This document shows, piece after piece, positions 25,376-34,200 of a DNA stretch of 38,163 nucleotides. The notes under the pieces were generated by a model. The model did no database searches, was not told where the DNA came from, and saw nothing but the letters and a program-made list of their open reading frames with translations. Made by a program: the position numbers and the translations under genes. This DNA comes from DASRTE01 sp035656095 (GTDB lineage: Bacteria; Actinomycetota; Actinomycetes; Jiangellales; Jiangellaceae), in assembly GCA_035656095.1 (NCBI GenBank), contig DASRTE010000047.1:1-38163 (forward strand), read 5' to 3'. Numbering within the stretch: position 1 is the first letter of the stretch; the number at the start of each line of letters is the position of its first letter.

Positions 25376-25741
25376 CTAGGCCTGGTCCGACGGCTTGAGC
25401 ATCCACCACTCGGTGAACTCCGAGCAGCGTCCGTCGGCGCCGAAGCGCGCCACCCAGAGGTTGGAGAACCGATCACCGTCGTCGTAGTCCACCTCGCCGG
25501 TGACGACCGCCAGGTCGTCGGTCACGACCAGCGGCGTGAACTCGGCGCGCCAGCTACCCGGCTCGTCCCGGTGCTCGAGCCAGTCAGCCACGATCGCGTC
25601 CCGGCCCACGACGGGCGGCCGGTACGGACGGTGGCGGTAGGTGGCGTCGGCGGTGAACAGCGCCTCGACGTCGGCTGGGTCGTTGCTCGCCCAGGCCGTG
25701 AGGTACGCGTCCACCCAACGTCGGACCTGGTCGGTGTCCAA
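25376..25741 (-). CDS. NTF2-like / SnoaL-like protein
   Basis: A 121-residue cone-shaped alpha+beta fold: helix VRRWVDAYLTAWASNDPADVEALF, then TADATYRHRPYRPPVVGRDAIVADW and strands VVTDDLAVVTGEVDY and EFTEWWMLK. It is probably a small-molecule-binding or isomerase-like protein; ligand unknown. The start is TTG with GGAGGGAG upstream. It heads the operon with FGE and the 165-residue membrane protein. Confidence 0.82.
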   Translation of the reverse strand: MDTDQVRRWVDAYLTAWASNDPADVEALFTADATYRHRPYRPPVVGRDAIVADWLEHRDEPGSWRAEFTPLVVTDDLAVVTGEVDYDDGDRFSNLWVARFGADGRCSEFTEWWMLKPSDQA

Positions 25742-25846
25742 GGCTTCTCCCTCCGTACCCTCCCCACCGGTCGGTCCCGGTCTACCACGGTCGCGTGCCC
25801 GAGGGCTTGCGACGGGTCACACTGGTGGGGTGGAGGTGCGTTCCCG

Positions 25847-26644
25847 ATGGGCAGGGTGACGGCGCGGCGCCCCGTGGTGCGGCTTGTGGACGGCCGTGCC
25901 ATCGAGCGACCGGACACGCTCGCCGTGGAGGAGCCGCTGCAGATCCGGGTGGGGCCCGCGGTCGTCACGACGACCATGCGCACCCCGGGCGACGACTTCG
26001 ACCTGATCGCCGGTTGGCTGGTGGCCGAGGGTGTCGTCTCCGCAGCCGCCGACGTGGTGGCCATGCGCATGTGCGTGGACGAGCTCAACACGGTCGAGGT
26101 GACGCTGGCCGAACACGTGGCGCCGCCCCGGCCGCGCGCGTTCGCCACCACCAGTGCATGCGGCGTGTGCGGATCGGACAGCGTCGTCGAGGTCGGTGGT
26201 GCGCTGCGGTGGCGGCCGGCGGACGACCGCGTGAGGATCGAGCCGGCCGTTGTCTCCTCCATGCCGGATCGGCTGCGGTCGGCCCAGAAGGCGTTCGACA
26301 GCACCGGGGGCCTGCACGCCGCCGGGTTGTTCACGGCGGCGGGTGAGGCGGTCTGCGTCCGCGAGGACGTCGGCCGTCACAACGCAGTCGACAAGGTGGT
26401 CGGCGCCGCCGTGCGCAAGGACGCTCTGCCGCTTCGCGGCCACATCCTGCAGGTTTCCGGCCGGGCCTCGTTCGAGTTGGCCCAGAAGGCGGCCATGGCC
26501 GGCATCCCGGTCCTGTCGGCCATCTCCGCACCGTCGAGCCTGGCCGTCGACCTGGCCCGCGAGTGCGGCATGACGCTGGTCGGATTCGTGCGCGACGGCA
26601 GCATGAACGTGTACGCCGGGATCAGCCGCCTGACCCTGGACTGA
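25847..26644 (+). CDS. fdhD: formate dehydrogenase accessory sulfurtransferase
   Basis: A 265-residue FdhD protein. It shows DTLAVEEPLQIRVG (~25), MRTPGDDFDLIAGWLVAEG (~45-65), the catalytic loop TSACGVCGSDS (~103-113, paired Cys as in E. coli CxxC), FDSTGGLHAAGLF, REDVGRHNAVDKVVG (~180) and VSGRASFELAQKAAMAGIP. FdhD passes sulfur from a cysteine desulfurase to the molybdenum cofactor of formate dehydrogenase-like enzymes. The natural partner here is the YdeP-type oxidoreductase at 21253-23526. ATG at 25847 follows a GGAGG with a long spacer. In-frame codons extend 450 codons upstream without similarity. Confidence 0.93.
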   Translation: MGRVTARRPVVRLVDGRAIERPDTLAVEEPLQIRVGPAVVTTTMRTPGDDFDLIAGWLVAEGVVSAAADVVAMRMCVDELNTVEVTLAEHVAPPRPRAFATTSACGVCGSDSVVEVGGALRWRPADDRVRIEPAVVSSMPDRLRSAQKAFDSTGGLHAAGLFTAAGEAVCVREDVGRHNAVDKVVGAAVRKDALPLRGHILQVSGRASFELAQKAAMAGIPVLSAISAPSSLAVDLARECGMTLVGFVRDGSMNVYAGISRLTLD

Positions 26645-27811
26645 TCACGCTGCCAGCACGGCACGGTAGATCTCGATCGTGCGGGATGCGACCGCGTCCC
26701 AGCCGAACTCGGACACCGCCCGCTCGCGTCCTGCCCTGCCCATCTCGGCGGCGCGGTGCGGGTCGGCCGCCAGCCGGCCGACCGCCGCGGTGATGCCGGC
26801 CTCGAAGGCGGCGGGGTCGGTGGCGTCGTACGGCACCAGCAGCCCGGTGACGCCGTCGCCAACGACCTCTGGAATCCCCCCGACCGCGCTGGCCACCACG
26901 GCTGTCCCGCATGCCATCGCCTCCAGGTTCACGATCCCGAGCGGCTCGTAGACCGACGGGCAACAGAACAGCGTCGCGTGCGCGAGCACCTGGCGGACCT
27001 CCTCCCGCGTGAGCATCTCGCTGACCAGGACGACTCCGGTGCGCTCCGCACGGAGACGCTCGACCAGAGCGTCGGTCTCACGGGCGAGCTCGGGTGTGTC
27101 CGCTGCACCGGCCAGCAGCACCAACTGGATCTCGGGGTCGAAGCCCAGAGCGGCGCGCAGCAGGTGCGGCACGCCCTTCTGCCGCGTGATGCGCCCGACG
27201 AAGGCGACCGACGGACGTCGCGGGTCGATGCCCAGCCGGTCGAGGACGTCGGTATGGTCGACCGGACGGTAGAAGTCGGTGTCGATGCCGTTGTGGACCA
27301 CGTGGACGCGGTTCGGGTCGACGGCGGGATAGCAGTCCAGGATGTCCGTCCGCATGCCGTTGCTGACGGCGATGACCGCTGCTGCACCCTCGTAGGCGGT
27401 CTTCTCCATCCATGACGAGAGCCGGTAACCCCCACCGAGTTGCTCCGCCTTCCACGGCCGCAGCGGTTCGAGCGAGTGGGCCGTGAGCACGTGCGGCGTC
27501 CCGTACAGCAGCGAGGCCACATGGCCGGCGAGGTTCGTGTACCACGTGTGGGAGTGCACGACGTCGGCATCGGCGAGTGCCGCCGCCATGACGAGGTCCG
27601 CGCTCGTCACGCCGAGCGCCGGGTTGGCCGCCGGCATCCGCGGGTCGACCTCCGGGTAGGTCGACGCACCCTCGCGCGCGGCGCCGGTCGCGTGGACCTC
27701 GACCTCCACGTCGCTCGCACGGCGCAGCTCCCGAACCAGGAAGTCGACGTGCACGCCGGCGCCGCCGTACACGAACGGGGGAAACTCTCTGGTCAGCACG
27801 GCTATCCGCAT
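26645..27811 (-). CDS. glgA: glycogen synthase / maltose-1-phosphate synthase, Corynebacterium type
   Basis: A 388-residue GT-B glycosyltransferase. It opens MRIAVLTREFPPFVYGGAGVHV, where the GG pair contacts the nucleotide sugar. It continues SHTWYTNLAGHVASLL and LTAHSLEPLRPWK, then FVGRITRQKGVPHLLRA (~205) and the C-terminal E-x7-E-like region PSVYEPLGIVNLEAMACGTAVVAS (~310-335). The actinobacterial enzyme (GlgA/GlgM) transfers glucose from ADP-glucose to glycogen or glucose-1-phosphate. It lies near glgC, which makes ADP-glucose. The ATG at 27811 has a TAGTGT hexamer seven bases before it. Upstream in-frame codons to 27940 are not supported. Confidence 0.92.
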   Translation of the reverse strand: MRIAVLTREFPPFVYGGAGVHVDFLVRELRRASDVEVEVHATGAAREGASTYPEVDPRMPAANPALGVTSADLVMAAALADADVVHSHTWYTNLAGHVASLLYGTPHVLTAHSLEPLRPWKAEQLGGGYRLSSWMEKTAYEGAAAVIAVSNGMRTDILDCYPAVDPNRVHVVHNGIDTDFYRPVDHTDVLDRLGIDPRRPSVAFVGRITRQKGVPHLLRAALGFDPEIQLVLLAGAADTPELARETDALVERLRAERTGVVLVSEMLTREEVRQVLAHATLFCCPSVYEPLGIVNLEAMACGTAVVASAVGGIPEVVGDGVTGLLVPYDATDPAAFEAGITAAVGRLAADPHRAAEMGRAGRERAVSEFGWDAVASRTIEIYRAVLAA

Positions 27812-27818
27812 TTCGGCC

Positions 27819-27824
27819 ACACTA
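27819..27824 (-). promoter_or_regulatory. -10 hexamer TAGTGT, probable leaderless promoter of glgA
   Basis: TAGTGT on the minus strand ends seven bases before the glgA ATG, with no ribosome binding site between. The identical hexamer precedes glgC at similar spacing, so the two genes may share expression logic. Confidence 0.5.
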
Positions 27825-27973
27825 CGGTCGGTTCGATGTTCGACGTGGCGCGAAGGGTGTGACGTCGTCGACGAGATCTCCCGCGACGAGCAGGAACGGC
27901 TGCTCGCACCGATGCGGCGGTGTCGAGCGCACCGTCGCACGCATCCTCGAGGGCAGGCCCTCGACCCGAGCGG

Positions 27974-28489
27974 TCACGAGGCCGGTACCCAGTAGCGGAG
28001 CTTGCCCTCGCGCTCGTCGTCGAACTTTCCACCGGCGCGCTCGATCACCTTCCGCGAGGCGACATTGTCGAGGTCACACGTGACCAGCGCCGGGTCGATG
28101 CGAAGCTTCCGGCACCACGGCAGGGCCTGCCGGAGCATCTCGGTGGCATGGCCGTGCCGTCGAGCCGAGGGCCGCACGTCGTAGCCGATGTGGCCGCCGT
28201 AGTCGTGCAGCCACTGGGTGAGGCGATGGCGGATCGACAGCCGGCCCAGGAAGATCGCTCCGTCGACGTACCAGAGGTAGGTGGACGGCACCCAACCCGT
28301 CGGCCGCGGTGCGTCCTCGGTGGCCTGGGCACGCTGGCCGGCCACGAACGTCGCGAACTCGGTCGGGTCGGTGAGCCGGTCGAGGTCGAGGTCGTCGGCC
28401 CAGCGCGGGTCGTACTCCGGCTCGGCGACAGCCTGCAGCCAGGAGCGGTGGACGCGGGTGGTCGGGACGACGAGTTCGGGCACCCGCAC
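27974..28489 (-). CDS. GNAT-family N-acetyltransferase
   Basis: A 171-residue GNAT protein. Conserved parts are YLWYVDGAIFLGRLSIRHRL, the acetyl-CoA loop region YGGHIGYDVRPSARRHGHATEML (R-x2-G-x-A pattern, ~105-128), and VTCDLDNVASRKVIERAGGKF (~140-160). Acceptor unknown. GTG at 28489 is chosen; GTG 28483 is an alternative. It sits between glgA and glgC and reads the same way as glgA, 160 bases upstream of it, so it is probably a separate insertion into the glycogen locus. Confidence 0.85.
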   Translation of the reverse strand: MRVPELVVPTTRVHRSWLQAVAEPEYDPRWADDLDLDRLTDPTEFATFVAGQRAQATEDAPRPTGWVPSTYLWYVDGAIFLGRLSIRHRLTQWLHDYGGHIGYDVRPSARRHGHATEMLRQALPWCRKLRIDPALVTCDLDNVASRKVIERAGGKFDDEREGKLRYWVPAS

Positions 28490-28556
28490 ATCCTGCTCGC
28501 CGTCGAGCCCCTCCGGCCACCGGCCGCGAGCGGGTGATCTCGGGCCGGATCGTGGC

Positions 28557-28562
28557 TAGTGT
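28557..28562 (+). promoter_or_regulatory. -10 hexamer TAGTGT, probable leaderless promoter of glgC
   Basis: TAGTGT ends six bases before the GTG at 28569. No Shine-Dalgarno sequence is possible in that gap, so translation would start at the 5' end of the transcript. Confidence 0.5.
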
Positions 28563-28568
28563 CGGATC

Positions 28569-29792
28569 GTGGCGTCGGGACTGCACGTTCTCGGGATCGT
28601 CCTCGCCGGTGGTCAGGGCAAGCGGCTCATGCCGCTGACCGCCGACCGGGCCAAACCGGCCGTCCCGTTCGGAGGAAGCTACCGGCTGGTCGACTTCGTC
28701 CTGTCCAACTTCGTGAACGGCGGCATCGACCGCATCTGCGTACTCACCCAGTACAAGTCGCACTCGCTGGACCGCCACATCTCTCTGACCTGGCGGATGA
28801 GCACCATGCTCGGCCAGTACGTCACGCCGGTGCCCGCCCAGCAGCGGCTCGGACCGCGGTGGTACCAGGGCAGCGCCGACGCGATCTACCAGTCGCTCAA
28901 CCTCGTCTACGACGAGACGCCCGACCACGTGGTGGTCTTCGGCGCCGACCACGTCTACCGGATGGACCCCCGGCAGATGATCGAGGCGCACGTTGCCAGC
29001 GGCGCGGGGATCACGGTCGCCGGCATCCGGGTACCCCGGGCGGACGCCAGCGGGTTCGGCATCATCCAGACCTCCGACGGCAGGCGCATCGACGCCTTCC
29101 TGGAGAAGCCCGCCGACCCCCCCGGGCTGCCCGACGACCCGGACAGCAGCTTCGCCTCGATGGGCAACTACGTCTTCTCCACCGAGGTGCTGCTGGAGGC
29201 GCTACGTATCGACGCCGGCGACGAAGGCTCGGTCCACGACATGGGTGGCAACATCGTCCCGCTGCTGGTGGAGCGCGAGCGGGCCTACGTCTACGACTTC
29301 GCCGCGAACAAGGTACCCGGCTCGACCGACCGCGACCGCGGCTACTGGCGCGACGTCGGAACCCTCGACAGCTACCACGAGTCGCATATGGACCTGGTGT
29401 CGATCGATCCGCTGTTCAACCTCTACAACCGCGACTGGCCGATCCTCACCATCCACCCGCAGCTTCCCGGCGCGAAGATCGTCGAGGGCGGCGAGGCGCA
29501 CGAGTCCATCGTCACCGACGGCTGCATCATCGCCGGGGGACTGGTCGACCACGCTGTGCTCTCGCCGGGCGTCGAGGTCCGGCAGGCTGCCGAGGTGACA
29601 CGGTCGGTGCTCATGCACGGCGTCCGAGTCGAGGCCGAGGCCCTGGTCCGCGACGCGATCCTCGACAAGAACGTCGTCGTCCCGAAGGGCAGCACGGTCG
29701 GCGTCGACAAGGACGCCGACCGCGAGCGCGGCTACGCGGTCAGTGCGAACGGCATCACCGTCGTCGGCAAGGGCATCCGGATCGACGACTGA
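28569..29792 (+). CDS. glgC: glucose-1-phosphate adenylyltransferase
   Basis: A 407-residue ADP-glucose pyrophosphorylase. The N-terminal nucleotidyltransferase has IVLAGGQGKRLMPLTADRAKPAVPFGG (~7-35, ATP-binding loop and catalytic Arg), RWYQGSADAIYQS (~97), VVFGADHVYRMDP (~118) and FLEKPADPP (~175). The C-terminal left-handed beta-helix holds SIVTDGCIIAGGLVDHAVLSPGVEV (~315-340). It makes ADP-glucose from ATP and glucose-1-phosphate, the committed step to glycogen. Full length, with no anomalies. The downstream end converges with the DUF2505 gene across a short hairpin. Confidence 0.95.
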   Translation: MASGLHVLGIVLAGGQGKRLMPLTADRAKPAVPFGGSYRLVDFVLSNFVNGGIDRICVLTQYKSHSLDRHISLTWRMSTMLGQYVTPVPAQQRLGPRWYQGSADAIYQSLNLVYDETPDHVVVFGADHVYRMDPRQMIEAHVASGAGITVAGIRVPRADASGFGIIQTSDGRRIDAFLEKPADPPGLPDDPDSSFASMGNYVFSTEVLLEALRIDAGDEGSVHDMGGNIVPLLVERERAYVYDFAANKVPGSTDRDRGYWRDVGTLDSYHESHMDLVSIDPLFNLYNRDWPILTIHPQLPGAKIVEGGEAHESIVTDGCIIAGGLVDHAVLSPGVEVRQAAEVTRSVLMHGVRVEAEALVRDAILDKNVVVPKGSTVGVDKDADRERGYAVSANGITVVGKGIRIDD

Positions 29793-29802
29793 ACCGAGAC
29801 CG

Positions 29803-29819
29803 TTCCGGGCCGGCCGGAA
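29803..29819. terminator. short convergent hairpin between glgC and DUF2505
   Basis: TTCCGG (29803-29808) and CCGGAA (29814-29819) form a perfect six-base stem with a 5-base loop in the 33-base gap between converging genes. It could end transcription from both sides. No T-tract. Confidence 0.4.
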
Positions 29820-29825
29820 TCGGCG

Positions 29826-30326
29826 TCAGCGGGAGCGATCTCCCGCGAGCCAGGCCCGCCCGACCCGCTCCTCGACACGTGCGGCGTGGACGACGGCATC
29901 GTGCACGGCCTTCTCGATCCGGGCGCCGACCAGCGGGATCGATGCCTTGACCTTGGCGGCGACGATGGCGGATGTGCCCGTTGTGGTTCCGATCAGCGTC
30001 ATCCCGCCGGTGAGGTTGACGGGGGCGCCTCCCATCACGATGCGGATCGAGCCGGTGCGCGCGCCGTCGGACGATGCGGGCTCCCACACGTCGGTCTGGT
30101 CGAGGTCGATCGTCTCGCCCACCAGGCGCCGGAGGACGTCGGGTACGTCCGGTGGCATGACCCGGAGCAGACGCACCGTCACGTGGTCGCCGAGGCGGGT
30201 GACGGAGGCCTCGTGGCGCACCGCTCCCGTGGCGTCGGCCTTGCGGGCCAGGTACGCCTCGTCGGTGAACATGGCGAACACGGTGACCGGATCGGTGTCG
30301 AAGCGGAGCTCGGTGCGCAGGTCCAT
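29826..30326 (-). CDS. DUF2505 (SRPBCC-like) protein
   Basis: A 166-residue protein beginning MDLRTELRFDTDPVTVFAMFTDEAYLARKA, which matches the DUF2505 family of actinobacterial START-like proteins. Strands HEASVTRLGDHVTVRLLRVMP and GSIRIVMGGAPVNLTGGM follow, then a C-terminal helix AARVEERVGRAWL. Ligand and role are unknown. ATG at 30326 with AGGA upstream. It is divergent from the tryptophan dioxygenase gene and converges on glgC. Confidence 0.85.
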   Translation of the reverse strand: MDLRTELRFDTDPVTVFAMFTDEAYLARKADATGAVRHEASVTRLGDHVTVRLLRVMPPDVPDVLRRLVGETIDLDQTDVWEPASSDGARTGSIRIVMGGAPVNLTGGMTLIGTTTGTSAIVAAKVKASIPLVGARIEKAVHDAVVHAARVEERVGRAWLAGDRSR

Positions 30327-30364
30327 GAGCACATCCTGACCCACCGAGGTGCGTGAGGTGTTCG

Positions 30365-30370
30365 TATGGT
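30365..30370 (+). promoter_or_regulatory. -10 hexamer TATGGT, probable leaderless promoter
   Basis: TATGGT ends six bases before the ATG at 30377 of the tryptophan dioxygenase gene. This fits a leaderless transcript and argues against the ATG at 30353. Confidence 0.45.
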
Positions 30371-30376
30371 GGCCGG

Positions 30377-31174
30377 ATGGCCATCCATGTGCACCCTCCG
30401 TCCGCACACTTCGGCGAGGACGGGGCCCGGCTGACGTACGGGCGTTACCTGCGCATCCCGGAACTGCTCGACCAGCAGCGGTTGGCGAGCGATGCACACG
30501 ACGAACTGCTGTTCATCACGATCCACCAGGTCTACGAGCTGTGGTTCCAGCAACTGCTGTTCGAGCTCGAGTCCGTTCGGGGCGCCATGGTCGGTGGGCA
30601 GCTGTGGTGGGCCCGGCACCTGCTGGCCCGTGTCCACGAGATCGAACGGATCCTGATCGAACAGGTCGGCGTGCTGGAGACGATGACGCCGCAGGACTTC
30701 CTCGAGTTCCGCGAGCGGCTCGCTCCGGCCAGTGGCTTCCAGTCCGTTCAGTTCCGTGAGCTGGAGTTCCTCTCGGGAGCCAAGGATGCCGGCTTCGTGG
30801 ACCGCCTCCGCGGCGTGACCGACGAGGAGCGGAGCCGGTTGGAACGGCGGCTGGCCGAGCCGACCCTGTGGGACGCGTTCATCCGGGTTCTCGACGCACG
30901 TGGGCTGGCCGCCGGCTCGGACGACGAGGTCAGGGAGTCCCTTCGAGCCGCCGCCCACGACCGCGAGACCCACGGCGAGATCTGGGAGCTGGCCGAAGCC
31001 CTGCTCGTGCACGACGAGCGTGCGGCCGGTTGGCGTGCCCGGCACGTGACGATGGTCGAGCGGATGATCGGGACGAAGACCGGCACGGGCGGCTCGTCGG
31101 GAGCCGCCTACCTGCGCGGCCGGCTGGACCTGCGCTACTACCCGGTGCTGTGGGAGCTGCGCTCCTGGCTCTGA
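30377..31174 (+). CDS. kynA: tryptophan 2,3-dioxygenase
   Basis: A 265-residue heme enzyme that opens the indole ring of L-tryptophan to N-formylkynurenine. LTYGRYLRIPELLDQQ and HDELLFITIHQVYELWFQQLLFE (~50-75; substrate His and catalytic pocket), SGFQSVQFRELEFLSG (~120, Arg for the carboxylate) and RHVTMVERMIGTKTGTGGSSGAAYL (~220-250; proximal heme His and the GTGGSSG loop) match the family, and the length is normal for bacterial enzymes. No kynureninase or formamidase lies next to it. It is divergent from the DUF2505 gene. Confidence 0.94.
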   Translation: MAIHVHPPSAHFGEDGARLTYGRYLRIPELLDQQRLASDAHDELLFITIHQVYELWFQQLLFELESVRGAMVGGQLWWARHLLARVHEIERILIEQVGVLETMTPQDFLEFRERLAPASGFQSVQFRELEFLSGAKDAGFVDRLRGVTDEERSRLERRLAEPTLWDAFIRVLDARGLAAGSDDEVRESLRAAAHDRETHGEIWELAEALLVHDERAAGWRARHVTMVERMIGTKTGTGGSSGAAYLRGRLDLRYYPVLWELRSWL

Positions 31175-31283
31175 TGGCTGTGGACTACCGAGACGAAGGG
31201 ATGAAGGTCGGCCCGGCGGGAGCTAGGGTCGGAATCGTCGGTACAAGGACGTACCGCCAGGAGCTGTCCGGGGGCTGAGGCGC

Positions 31284-34200
31284 ATGCGAAATCGGCTCGA
31301 CGAGGCCAAGTCGGAGCTTCTCGCGAAGGCGGCGGTGGTGGCCGACCACCACGGGCAGCGCGGCCATGCTCGTCCGGACGAGAGCGCATACCTTCGCCGC
31401 TACTACCGCCACGTCGCTCCCGAGGACCTCCTCGACCGCGATCCGGTCGATGTCTACGGTGCCGCGGCGTCGCACCGTCAGCTCGCCCAGACCCGTCCCC
31501 AGGGCACCTCGCTGGTCAGGGTCTACACGCCCAGCATCGAAGAGCACGGCTGGTCCTCCGGCCACAGCGTCGTCGAGGTGGTCACGGACGACATGCCGTT
31601 CCTGGTCGACTCGGTGACGATGGCGCTGGCCCGTCTGGACCGTTCCGTCTTCCTCGTCGTGCATCCCCAGTTCGTCGTGCGCCGAGACATCGCCGGCGAG
31701 GTGCTCGAGATCTACGACCAGGGCGAGTCCGACCCCCGCACAGCGGAGACGGCCGACGCCGTGGTCGAGTCCTGGATGCACGTCGAGATCGACCGCGAGA
31801 CCGACCCGACGGCCCAGAGCGCGATCGCCGACGAGCTGCGCACTGTCCTGCGTGATGTCCGCGAAGCGGTCGAGGACTGGCCGCGGATGCGGCAGCGTGC
31901 GGACGAGATCGCGGCCGAGCTGGAGAAGGACCAGTTGCCGCTGCCGGGCGAGGAGGTGGCCGAGGCGCAGGAGTTGCTGCGCTGGCTCGCCGACGACCAC
32001 TTCACCTTCCTCGGGTACCGAGAGTACGTCCTCGACACCGTCGACGGCGAGGACGTCCTGCGCGCGGTCACCGGTTCCGGGCTGGGAATCCTGCGCTCGG
32101 ACCAGGAGCTGTCGGGTTCGTTCGCGAAGCTGCCACCTGAGGTGCGCGCCAAGGCCCGGGAGAAGCGTCTGCTCGTGCTGACCAAGGCCAACTCCCGCGC
32201 CACCGTCCATCGCCCTACTTATCTCGACTACATCGGGGTGAAGTCGTTCGACGAGTCCGGCGAGGTCGCCGGCGAGCGGCGCTTCCTCGGGCTGTTCACG
32301 TCGGCCGCGTACACGGAGAGCGTGCTGCGCATCCCCGTGCTGCGCCGCCGGGCCCTGCAGGTGCTCGAGAGCAGCGGCTTCGCCCCCTCCGGTCACTCGG
32401 GCAAAGACCTCATGCAGGTGCTCGAGACGTATCCGCGCGACGAGCTGTTCCAGACTCCCGCCGACGAGCTGCTGCCCACCGCGCTGGCCGTCGTCCACCT
32501 GCAGGAGCGGCGCCAGTTGCGCCTGTTCGTCCGGCGCGACGTCTACGGCCGTTACCTGTCCTGCCTGGTATTCCTGCCCCGCGATCGCTACAACACCGGC
32601 GTCCGCGAGCGGATCCAGAGCATTCTGCTCGCGGCCACCGACGGTGTATCGATCGACCATACGGCGTTGGTCAGCGAAGCGGTGCTGGCACGACTGCACT
32701 TCGTCGTCCGGATGCGGCCCGCCCAGGAGCTTCCCGACCTCGACGTCACGGCGCTCGAGAGGCAGCTGGTCGCCGCCACCCGGGCGTGGGGCGACGAGTT
32801 CGCGGATGCGCTCGCCGAGCGGGCGGGGGAGGAGGTGGCGGCGCGTCTGCTCCGCCGGTACAAGGAGGCGTTCCCCGAGGCGTACAAGGAGGACTTCCAG
32901 GCACGGACCGCGGTCGCCGACGTCGCGCGGCTGGAGGAACTGCCCGACGAGGACGGTCTGGGCATGAACCTCTACCAGCCGATCGGCGGGCCGCCGGACG
33001 AGCGCCGGTTCAAGATCTACCGGACCGGGTCACCGATCTCGCTGACCCAGGTGCTCCCGATCCTGTCGCGGATGGGCGTCGAGGTCATCGACGAGCGGCC
33101 CTACGAGATCCTGCGAGCCGGCGATCCCCCAGCCGGGCCGGCCTTCATCTACGACTTCGGGCTGCGACACGGCGCGCGGCGGGCGGCCGGTGGGGACGGC
33201 CTCAAGGAGCTGTTCCAGGAGGGCTTCGCGGCGGTCTGGAGAGGCGAGGCGGAAAGCGACGGATTCAATGCGCTGATCCTGCGGGCAGGCCTGTCGTGGA
33301 GACAGGCCGCCGTGTTGCGTGCGTACGCGAAGTACCTGCGTCAGGCCGGCTCGACGTTCAGCCAGAGCTATCTCGAGGAATGCCTCGGCGTCCACGTCGA
33401 GATCGCCCGCATGCTCGTCGAACTGTTCGAGGCGAGGTTCGACCCGGACAGCTTCGAGGACGACCCCGACGCCCGCACGGCTGCAGCCGAGGCAATGGTC
33501 GAGAGGGTGCAGAAGTCGCTGGACCAGGTGGCCAGCCTCGACCAGGACCGCATCCTGCGCTCGTTCCTGGGCCTCGTGCAGGCCACGCTGCGCACCAACC
33601 ACTACCGCGTCGACGAGAACGGCCGGCCGCCCGCGGCGACGTCGTTCAAGCTCAAGCCTTCGGCGATCCGCGACCTGCCCGAGCCGCGACCGCTGTTCGA
33701 GGTCTGGGTCTACTCACCCAGGGTCGAGGGCGTCCATCTCCGCTTCGGTGCGGTCGCCCGTGGCGGATTGCGCTGGTCCGACCGTCGGGAGGACTTCCGC
33801 ACCGAGGTGCTCGGGCTGGCGAAGGCCCAGGCGGTCAAGAACGCGGTGATCGTTCCCGTCGGGGCCAAGGGCGGCTTCGTCGGCAAGCGCCTGCCCGATC
33901 CCGCGGCCGACCGCGAGGCCTGGCTGGCAGAGGGCGTCGAGTGTTACAAGACGTTCATCCGAGGCCTGCTCGACGTCACCGACAACAGGGCGGCCGACCG
34001 GAGCATCGTCCCGCCGCCGCGCGTCGTCCGCCACGACGGCGACGACCCCTACCTGGTCGTCGCGGCCGACAAGGGCACCGCCACGTTCTCCGACATCGCC
34101 AACGGCGTGTCCGCGGAGTACGGATTCTGGCTCGGCGACGCGTTCGCGTCCGGCGGCTCGGCCGGCTACGACCACAAGGCCATGGGCATCACCGCACGGG

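Noticed and set aside
24491..25846. A 450-codon upstream extension of fdhD
   Set aside because: It is antisense to FGE and NTF2-like genes; FdhD similarity begins near 25850.
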